In this document: positions 1 through 5,008 of the stretch, piece by piece
How positions within the stretch are numbered: position 1 is the stretch's first letter
How the letters are laid out: each line of letters begins with the position of its first letter
Assembly: GCA_050730675.1 (NCBI GenBank)
Contig: JBOHNM010000099.1
Span: 1 to 15,643 of the forward strand
Length of the DNA stretch: 15,643 nt
Reading direction: 5' to 3'
Origin: JBOHNM01 sp050730675
Lineage (GTDB): Bacteria; Planctomycetota; Phycisphaerae; Phycisphaerales; UBA1924
Notes under the pieces: generated by a model
The model's database searches: none
Told to the model about the DNA's origin: nothing
Seen by the model: only the letters and a program-made list of their open reading frames with translations
Position numbers and translations under genes: made by a program

Positions 1-454
1 GTGTTGTCGGGTCCTTGCCGGCCTCGATCGCCTCGATCTCGTGGAGGCGGCGCGCGTGGCGGCCGGCCTGGAAGGGCGTGGCGAGCCAGACCTCGGTGAT
101 CTTCTCGATCAGGCGCTGGCCGAGCAGGTCGGCCGAGAGGCAGAGGATGTTGGCGTCGTTGTGCGATCGACTGATCTCGGCGGTGAGTTCGTCGTGGGCG
201 AGGGCGGCGCGGACGCCGGGGATCTTGTTGGCGGCGATGCACATGCCGATGCCGGTGCCGCAGATGAGGACGCCGCGCTCGTGCTCGCCGCGGCGGAGGG
301 CCTGGCCGACGCGGTAGGCGGGGATGGGGTAGTCGCAGGTTTCGCCGGAGAGCTCGCTGAGCGCGGTGACCTGGTGGCCCAGGGCGGTCAGCCGTTCGGA
401 GAGTTGGCGAGCGGCGGTGGAGCCGCGGTGGTCGGCGCCGAGGGCGATCTTCAT
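1..454 (-). CDS. rpiB: Ribose-5-phosphate isomerase B, 3' end cut by window edge
   Basis: The enzyme interconverts ribose 5-phosphate and ribulose 5-phosphate in the cytosolic pentose phosphate pathway. I translated 151 codons from the ATG at 454 and the frame is still open at the window edge. RpiB proteins are usually about 145-155 residues, so only the last few codons should be missing. Visible family features are GADHRG at residues 6-11 (phosphate/substrate loop), the DYP motif at 41-43, the catalytic-Cys loop LICGTGIGM with Cys65, the following AANK, SHNDANIL around His98, and the C-terminal GRHARR. The start is fixed by a 4-base ATGA overlap with the stop of the upstream Sua5-phosphatase gene, which implies one transcript and translational coupling. 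Bacillus shows the same neighbours (ywlC, ywlE, ywlF = rpiB). Family assignment is firm. RpiB versus the sugar-specific relatives LacA/LacB is judged by the CGTGIG loop and the context. Confidence 0.95.
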   Translation of the reverse strand, partial: MKIALGADHRGSTAARQLSERLTALGHQVTALSELSGETCDYPIPAYRVGQALRRGEHERGVLICGTGIGMCIAANKIPGVRAALAHDELTAEISRSHNDANILCLSADLLGQRLIEKITEVWLATPFQAGRHARRLHEIEAIEAGKDPTT

Positions 455-1608
455 GACTCAAGCTCCTTGAGGCGTGCGGCGATCATGGCTCGCAGCGTGC
501 TCGCCAGAGAGGTGTAGGCGGCCTGACCGGCGCCGATAGGGTCCGGGACGTCGCGCCCGGCGGGGTCGAGCAGATGGAGCTTGGCGTTCTCGCCAGGGGC
601 CATCGAACGGAGGGCGGCCAGGTGCGAGCGGGTCATGGCATAGACGGCATCGGCCTCGCGCAACAGGTCGGGCGTGACGGAGCGCGAACCGGCGAAGCGA
701 TGGTGTATGCCCAGGGATTCGACGGCGTGGACGGTCTCGGGGGTGGTCGGTGCGCCGGCGGCCGCGGCGACGCCCGCCGAGCGTACGTGCGTCGGGACTT
801 GCCCTGGGCCGGATTGGAGCATCGAGGCGGCGATGGCCTCGGCCATGGGGCTGCGGCAGGTGTTGCCGGTGCAGACGAAGAGGATGGTGCGGCGGAGGCG
901 TCGCTCGATGTAGGGCGCGTCGTAGACGCCGGCGCGGACGAGGCGGTGGCCGCCGTCGGCGGTGAGGCGCAGAACCGTGGAGGGCTTGCCGAGCGGGGCG
1001 GGGCCGCCGTCGAGGGTGAGGGCGAACTCGACGCCCGCGCCGAGCAGGGCCTGGGCGGCCTCGTGGGCGGACCGGGCGGCGCCATCGCCGGAAAGGCGCA
1101 CGCCTTCGGCAGCGATCGGGAAATCGGCGGACTCGGCCAGGCGGCGGGCCCAGGGGCTGTCGGGGGCGCGGGCGACGACGACACGGCCGTCGTCGATCGC
1201 GCCGGGGGCGACGCCCAGTTGCGAGCGGAGGGTCGTGAGCTGGTCGGCGGAAAGCTCGACCAGCAGGGTGACGGGGCCAGGGAGCAGCACGCGGACCACA
1301 CGCTTGTGCAGGGGGGAGACCAGCGGGATCGTGCGGGCGAGCCGCTCGGCCGACGGCGCATGCCAGGCCGAGGGCTGGCGGGTTTGATCCGGCGTGGTGC
1401 TGGGGGCCAGAGCCGGGCGGGAGGCGTGGAGGCGGGCGATGGCGTCGGCATCGGCGGCATTGGCGGCGATGCCGTAGACGGTGTCGGTGGGGAAGATGAT
1501 CAATTGGCCGGCGCGGAGAGCTTCGACGGCGCGGGCGAGCGAGACCGCGGATTCGGCGTCGTTGAGCTTCAGGAGCGGGGGTGAATTGGTGCGGGGCGCG
1601 GCGGGCAC
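451..1608 (-). CDS. Sua5/YrdC-like domain fused to low-molecular-weight (YwlE-like) phosphatase
   Basis: The protein is 385 residues long with two domains. Residues about 15-235 match the Sua5/TsaC/YrdC fold: GQLIIFPTDTVYGI at 34-47, LLPGPVTLL at 108-116, and STVLRL at 210-215. Proteins of this fold make threonylcarbamoyl-AMP for the t6A tRNA modification. Three of the four KxR/SxN ligand residues are replaced here (see findings). Residues about 239-385 form a low-molecular-weight protein phosphatase with the P-loop CTGNTCRS (nucleophile Cys246, Arg252) and a VPDP general-acid loop (Asp356). Thr250 equals the residue that gives Bacillus YwlE its phospho-arginine specificity. The frame stays open upstream to 1980, but that stretch is not Sua5-like. 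I chose the GTG at 1608 because a TGGACA-17-CATACT promoter ends 5 nt before it, and there is no Shine-Dalgarno site. The stop overlaps the rpiB start. The domains and fusion are clear. The substrates are inferred. Confidence 0.9.
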   Translation of the reverse strand: MPAAPRTNSPPLLKLNDAESAVSLARAVEALRAGQLIIFPTDTVYGIAANAADADAIARLHASRPALAPSTTPDQTRQPSAWHAPSAERLARTIPLVSPLHKRVVRVLLPGPVTLLVELSADQLTTLRSQLGVAPGAIDDGRVVVARAPDSPWARRLAESADFPIAAEGVRLSGDGAARSAHEAAQALLGAGVEFALTLDGGPAPLGKPSTVLRLTADGGHRLVRAGVYDAPYIERRLRRTILFVCTGNTCRSPMAEAIAASMLQSGPGQVPTHVRSAGVAAAAGAPTTPETVHAVESLGIHHRFAGSRSVTPDLLREADAVYAMTRSHLAALRSMAPGENAKLHLLDPAGRDVPDPIGAGQAAYTSLASTLRAMIAARLKELES

Positions 1609-1613
1609 GAGGG

Positions 1614-1642
1614 AGTATGAGTCGGGAGGCGCGCGGTGTCCA
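1614..1642 (-). promoter_or_regulatory. Sigma70-like promoter of the Sua5-phosphatase/rpiB operon
   Basis: Read on the minus strand, TGGACA (1642-1637, 5/6 match to TTGACA) is followed after 17 nt by CATACT (1619-1614, 4/6 match to TATAAT). Five bases later comes the GTG at 1608. The predicted transcription start would fall on or beside the start codon, which suggests a leaderless mRNA. This is inferred from spacing alone. Confidence 0.6.
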
Positions 1643-1766
1643 ATCTCGGGGAGGAGCCAAGCTTTGAGGCTCCGAAATGGACGAAAAAACGGATAAGTGC
1701 TCGCCGAACTCAATACGAACCTCGAGGTCTGGATAACACGAAGTTCGAAAATACTGGAAAAAGGGA

Positions 1767-1795
1767 TTGACGCCCCGACTGGGGTAAGGTATCTT
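1767..1795 (+). promoter_or_regulatory. Sigma70-like promoter for first PEP-CTERM-like gene
   Basis: TTGACG (1767-1772, 5/6 match) and TATCTT (1790-1795, 4/6 match) are separated by exactly 17 nt. The spacer contains a small inverted repeat, CCCC-gact-GGGG (1773-1784), that could bind a regulator. Transcription would start near 1802, giving a leader of about 230 nt before the coding start at 2031. The sua5-like promoter lies about 125 bp away on the other strand, so this is a divergent regulatory region. Confidence 0.6.
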
Positions 1796-2030
1796 GGTGG
1801 TGGAGTGTGCATGTAGTCGACGCGTGAGAGTCGTCTACATGGGCAGGTGCCGTATTCCGGGGTAGTGTCCCGGGAACGCCTTGCTAGGGATCGCGAGGGA
1901 AGAGTACATCGGCTGAGAGAGATATTCGGCTGAGAGGGTACTGAAAGACGCGATCGCTGAGCAAGGGCGGCATTTGCCACCGAGAGTTTCCGTGGGCCTA
2001 CACACCACGGATAAGGGAGGATGGAAGAAG
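1796..2030 (+). promoter_or_regulatory. Long structured 5' leader of first PEP-CTERM-like gene
   Basis: This stretch has no convincing gene. A 12-nt stem with one mismatch pairs 1810-1821 with 1830-1841 around an 8-nt loop. A second, imperfect stem pairs about 1843-1861 with 1869-1884, with a core CCGGG/CCCGG. A third perfect 6-bp stem, CCGTGG/CCACGG, pairs 1990-1995 with 2005-2010 and sits directly before the ribosome site GGGAGG (2015-2020). An 11-bp direct repeat lies between them. The arrangement looks like an RNA leader that could control translation. No known riboswitch consensus is evident to me. A 22-codon frame starting GTG at 1797 exists but has no other support. Confidence 0.45.
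1909..1936 (+). repeat. 11-bp direct repeat in leader
   Basis: TCGGCTGAGAG occurs at 1909-1919 and again at 1926-1936, with starts 17 bp apart. It could be a protein or RNA binding site, or chance. Confidence 0.4.
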
Positions 2031-2753
2031 ATGCGATCGATTTCTACCGTTATGTCGGGAGTTTTGGCCCTCGCGGTTGCCGCGACAGCCGCGAACGCCC
2101 AGTTCACCCGTCCACTGACTGCCATCGATGGCAGCGGCAACACCGTTTACAGCGGCTGGAACATCACCGTCGGCAGCCCCGGCGTGATCGACCTGATCGC
2201 CGATGCGATTTTCATCCCGGGCGTGAACGGTCAACCAAGCACAGTTGTGGTGCAGAAGTTCGCTGAGTTCCGCACCATCGATCCGTTCACCGGTCTGCCC
2301 CAGCCGCTGACGATCACGTTCTCGCAGGACCCGAATTTCACCGATGCGCAGACGGCCAGCCGCATCGTGATCACCGACGAGTACATCACCAACACGTCCG
2401 GCCAGCACTGGTCGGCGTTCCAGATGGCGTTGCTGCCCAGCAGCGGCGCGGCCGCGTTCAACCCGGCTCTGTCGGCCGGCTTCTCGACGATGAACTCCAG
2501 CCCCCCGCCGGTCGGATTCACCAACACCGCATTCTCACTCGGCAACACCGTGGTGACGTTCTCCGGCGGCCCCGGCGTGGGCTCGGGCAACACTTGGACC
2601 CCCGGTCTGGCGGCCGGCGGCCTGGTCATCGACGTTGACCTGTCCTCACCGAACCCCGTCGTGTTCGCTCTCAAGGAAATTCCGCTGCCGACCCCCGGCG
2701 CCGCGGCCCTGCTCGGGCTTGGCGGGCTGATGGTCTCGCGTCGGCGGCGCTAA
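2031..2753 (+). CDS. Exported PEP-CTERM-like surface protein, paralogue 1
   Basis: The protein is 240 residues long. An N-terminal signal peptide (MRSIS..., hydrophobic core, likely cleavage after AANA near residue 23) is followed by a beta-rich region with almost no charge clusters and no cysteine. It ends in PLPTPGAAALLGLGGL and a terminal SRRRR. A Pro-rich motif, a hydrophobic helix and an Arg run are the signature of PEP-CTERM-type sorting tails, which are recognised by an exosortase/archaeosortase-like enzyme and common in planctomycetes. The start ATG at 2031 is chosen for the signal peptide and the GGGAGG site 10 nt upstream. The in-frame upstream start at 1974 would spoil the signal. 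It shares the central block TASRIVITDEYITNTSG and the KEIPL motif before the tail with the next gene, so the two are tandem paralogues. The function of the mature domain is unknown. It is probably a cell-surface or extracellular matrix component. Confidence 0.85.
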   Translation: MRSISTVMSGVLALAVAATAANAQFTRPLTAIDGSGNTVYSGWNITVGSPGVIDLIADAIFIPGVNGQPSTVVVQKFAEFRTIDPFTGLPQPLTITFSQDPNFTDAQTASRIVITDEYITNTSGQHWSAFQMALLPSSGAAAFNPALSAGFSTMNSSPPPVGFTNTAFSLGNTVVTFSGGPGVGSGNTWTPGLAAGGLVIDVDLSSPNPVVFALKEIPLPTPGAAALLGLGGLMVSRRRR

Positions 2754-2769
2754 AGGCGCATAGCTCTCT

Positions 2770-2797
2770 GGTGAGCTGTTCGAAAGAACAGCTCACC
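2770..2797 (+). terminator. Perfect 12-bp hairpin after PEP-CTERM-like gene 1
   Basis: GGTGAGCTGTTC (2770-2781) pairs perfectly with GAACAGCTCACC (2786-2797) across a GAAA tetraloop, 17 nt after the stop codon. The trailing sequence is only weakly T-rich (gattgattg). It is therefore either an intrinsic terminator of modest strength or a 3' mRNA-stabilising hairpin. Confidence 0.75.
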
Positions 2798-2937
2798 GAT
2801 TGATTGTCGCTCGCTCCGCGGAGTGGAAACCGCGGCGTGGAAGGGGTTGGCCGGTGGACGGCCCACTCCTACATCCTGGGTCCTGTCGGAAGCGTTGTTT
2901 GCTTCGGAAGAAGGGAGTTGCGGCGTTCCGTGACGCG

Positions 2938-2977
2938 CGGTTGTCCCGCATGTTCACCGGCCGCCGGTTGTCGCATG
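2938..2977 (+). repeat. Short direct repeat upstream of PEP-CTERM-like gene 2
   Basis: CGGTTGTCCCGCATG (2938-2952) recurs as CGGTTGTCGCATG (2965-2977), differing by a 2-nt deletion. It lies within the 205-bp gap 2798-3002, where I see no gene and no convincing promoter hexamers. It could be an operator pair for the gene that starts at 3003. This is low-grade evidence. Confidence 0.3.
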
Positions 2978-3002
2978 CCCGCCGCGCGCGGGTTCGGGGA
3001 GA

Positions 3003-3629
3003 ATGCACGTGTATCAAATGCGTCTTATTGTTGCGCTCTGCGCGAGCGCCGGGCTTGCATCGGCGGCCGCGGCTCAGACGACTGTCAGCCTGGGCGGCGG
3101 ATGGGAAGCGGTCATTCCTGACCCGGCCGCGAACGTCGGCGTTGTCGGTGTGCTCGCCGGCGATGTCCACATTACCAAGACGGCGGTCTTCGGGCCGGAC
3201 ATCATCACGGGCCAGCCGTACCCGGTGTCGATCCAGTTCCGGCAGGTTCTGCCCGACGCGCTGACGTCGTCGCGGATCATCATCGACCAGGAGTTCCTGA
3301 CCAACCTCAGCGGGATGGCCTGGACGGGCTTCCGCATGGAGCTGGTGCCGACGGCCTTCGTCGAGTTTGACGCTACCAACCTGCCGACGGCGTTCGGTCC
3401 GTTCGCCACCGTCAGCCGGCCGACCACGCACACGCTGCTGTTCACCGGCGGCGGCACCGTGCCCAACGGCGGCCAGTGGTTCCCCCAGAACATCGTGATC
3501 AACATCGACCTCGCCAGCAGCGAAGCGCCGATCATCTTCCAGCTCAAGGAAATCCCGCTGGTTCCCGGGCCCGGCCCGGCGGCATTGATGGGTGTCGGCG
3601 GCCTGCTTCTCACGCGGCGTCGGCGCTGA
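3003..3629 (+). CDS. Exported PEP-CTERM-like surface protein, paralogue 2
   Basis: The protein is 208 residues long. The signal peptide runs to about residue 24 (ending in ASAAAAQ). A beta-rich mature region follows, then the tail PGPGPAALMGVGGLLL and a terminal TRRRR. It aligns along its length with the preceding gene: TSSRIIIDQEFLTNLSG matches the corresponding block there, W-x-x-F/GF spacing is kept, and both end with F-x-LKEIPL before the tail. The two therefore arose by duplication and have diverged strongly. The start is uncertain. The ATG at 3003 directly abuts GGGGAGA (2996-3002), while the in-frame ATG at 3018 would place that site about 15 nt upstream. Either start leaves a valid signal peptide. 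It is likely exported and anchored or released by an exosortase-type system not present in this window. The biochemical role is unknown. Confidence 0.85.
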   Translation: MHVYQMRLIVALCASAGLASAAAAQTTVSLGGGWEAVIPDPAANVGVVGVLAGDVHITKTAVFGPDIITGQPYPVSIQFRQVLPDALTSSRIIIDQEFLTNLSGMAWTGFRMELVPTAFVEFDATNLPTAFGPFATVSRPTTHTLLFTGGGTVPNGGQWFPQNIVINIDLASSEAPIIFQLKEIPLVPGPGPAALMGVGGLLLTRRRR

Positions 3630-3677
3630 ACCTGACCTGTCCGTATCCATCCAATTGACTCTCGCACTCCACTGAGT

Positions 3678-3719
3678 GACAGCGGGGCGGCCGGTAGACC
3701 GCCCCGTTGTCCTCTTTTT
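3678..3719 (+). terminator. Strong intrinsic terminator after PEP-CTERM-like gene 2
   Basis: A stem of 13 bp (GACAGCGGGGCGG, 3678-3690, with 3699-3711, one G-T pair) has an 8-nt loop and is followed at once by CTCTTTTT. This is a textbook Rho-independent terminator, starting about 48 nt after the stop codon. Confidence 0.9.
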
Positions 3720-3914
3720 GACTCAATTTCGCCCCTTATGGCCGATCTGAACGGCGACAAGCGCTGACCGGTAAAACCCCGCGCAGCGTAAACTCGGTGC
3801 TCGGACTCGTGAGGGCGGGATCACTCCCGCTCCGGCAAACGAATAGGCAGGCGGCCTTGGTGCGCGCGGCGCAAACTGCGCCCGTACCGTGGGGTGTCGG
3901 CAAGGAGCCAGGCG
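3720..3914 (+). promoter_or_regulatory. Leader/promoter region of prepilin-like gene
   Basis: No gene is visible here. A weak promoter candidate is TGACCG (3765-3770), an 18-nt spacer and TAAACT (3789-3794). Downstream are two perfect small hairpins: GCGGGA-tcac-TCCCGC (3815-3830) and GGCGCA-aac-TGCGCC (3868-3882). A good Shine-Dalgarno site AAGGAG (3902-3907) lies 7 nt before the ATG at 3915. Confidence 0.4.
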
Positions 3915-4931
3915 ATGATGTCTCGTTCTCATCCATCCAATGTCCGTCGCGCGTTCACCATTGTCGAGTTGCTGGTGGTCGTGGTGATCATCGTGATCGT
4001 GCTGTCGATCCTGCTGCCGGCGATCGCCGGGGCGCGCCAGGCCGCCAAGCGGGCCAGCACGCTGGCGCTCATGAACCACCTGGGCACGGCAACCAACGCC
4101 TTCGCGCTGGACAAGAACGGGCGGATGCCCGGGTACTTCAGCGCGGCGGAGATGGGGAGCGCGGAGAATGAATCGCGCAACCTCTCGGCGATGAAGAACA
4201 TGCTGCTCGACCTGTCGGGCGGCCTGACCACTGCTGCGGCCAACGGTGCCAACATCCTGGCCGTCGGTCCTACGGCCGGGAACACCGTCAACGTGGATCT
4301 CACTCAGATCGGTGCTTCAACAGGCGGCGGCAATGGGGCCAAGTCGTACTTCACGCCCGACCAGAAGTTTTATGTTCCCCAGAATGTTGATGGTCAGATG
4401 ATGACGCCTGTCGCGTCACTCCCTCCGGGGCACGCCAATTTGCCTGACATTGTGGATTCTTGGGGTAACCCAATCTTGGCATGGGTCGAAGAGGATCGCG
4501 CCACGAACACGTTTGCGGCAGAGACCTCCGCCAACGCCAACGTCATTCCCAAGTTCTACCAAGCTTCCAACGCCTGCTACCTTGGCGCCCGGGCGCTCGG
4601 AAAGAGCGGGCGCAATCAGAATGGCAGTGCGGACCCACACAGTTTGATCGGAATGGGTTTGCCACCCGCCCAGTTGTTTGGTGGGCCCGGCGGCAACGGC
4701 ACGTTCGAGGCCTTCCTCGGCAACCCGGCCTACCCCACGCGTATAAACCCCATCCGCCCGGAGAAGGCCCGCGGCCCGGTGGTGTTCCTATCAGCCGGTC
4801 CCGACGGCTACTACCTCAGCTCCGACGACCGCGGCGGCAAAATCGCGACCACGGCAGGCGGCGCGTTGCCCTACTCAACGAGCGACGCCATGGCCGACTT
4901 TGACGATCTTGTGGTCAAGGCCGGCAACTGA
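3915..4931 (+). CDS. Prepilin-like (type II secretion/type IV pilin N-terminal) protein
   Basis: The protein is 338 residues long. A short basic leader (residues 1-13, including RR at 11-12) is followed by AFTIVELLVVVVIIVIVLSI. This is the class III signal that prepilin peptidase cleaves and methylates, with the conserved Glu at position +5 (Glu18). The residue before the cleavage site is Ala13 instead of the usual Gly. The hydrophobic helix should anchor the protein in the inner membrane until assembly. The soluble part is Gly/Asn-rich and contains FLSAGPDGYYLSSDD near residues 293-307, a phrase typical of pseudopilins and related planctomycete proteins. It lacks the usual C-terminal DUF1559 motifs that I know. 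The start is set by AAGGAG with 7-nt spacing. It stands alone between two terminators, with no pilus assembly genes beside it. It is followed by comEC, so a link to DNA uptake is possible but unproven. Confidence 0.85.
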   Translation: MMSRSHPSNVRRAFTIVELLVVVVIIVIVLSILLPAIAGARQAAKRASTLALMNHLGTATNAFALDKNGRMPGYFSAAEMGSAENESRNLSAMKNMLLDLSGGLTTAAANGANILAVGPTAGNTVNVDLTQIGASTGGGNGAKSYFTPDQKFYVPQNVDGQMMTPVASLPPGHANLPDIVDSWGNPILAWVEEDRATNTFAAETSANANVIPKFYQASNACYLGARALGKSGRNQNGSADPHSLIGMGLPPAQLFGGPGGNGTFEAFLGNPAYPTRINPIRPEKARGPVVFLSAGPDGYYLSSDDRGGKIATTAGGALPYSTSDAMADFDDLVVKAGN

Positions 4932-4971
4932 CGCCCGAGCCACCTCCACACGCTCCTGAGCCAGACTTGAC

Positions 4972-5008
4972 ACACGCCGCAAAAAGCACATGCTGGCGGC
5001 GTGTTTTT
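4972..5008 (+). terminator. Intrinsic terminator after prepilin-like gene, overlapping comEC start
   Basis: ACACGCCGC (4972-4980) pairs perfectly with GCGGCGTGT (4996-5004) across a 15-nt loop, followed by a run of T (5004-5008). It ends transcription of the prepilin-like gene. The GTG at 5001 used for the longest comEC frame lies inside the right arm. Confidence 0.8.

Noticed and set aside
574..1584. 336-codon plus-strand open frame antisense to the Sua5-phosphatase gene
   Set aside because: It is a Gly/Ala/Asp-rich shadow with no motif. The minus-strand frame holds two recognisable domains.
1928..1945. CTGAGAGGGTACTGA resembling part of the TPP riboswitch consensus
   Set aside because: The remaining conserved TPP elements (the ACC...CTGAT...GGAT-like helices) are absent, and the downstream gene is not thiamine-related.
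1609..1980. In-frame upstream extension of the Sua5-phosphatase reading frame (124 extra residues)
   Set aside because: The residues are Ser/Arg-rich and unlike any Sua5 N-terminus, the stretch overlaps a divergent promoter and leader, and a well-spaced promoter ends just before the GTG at 1608.
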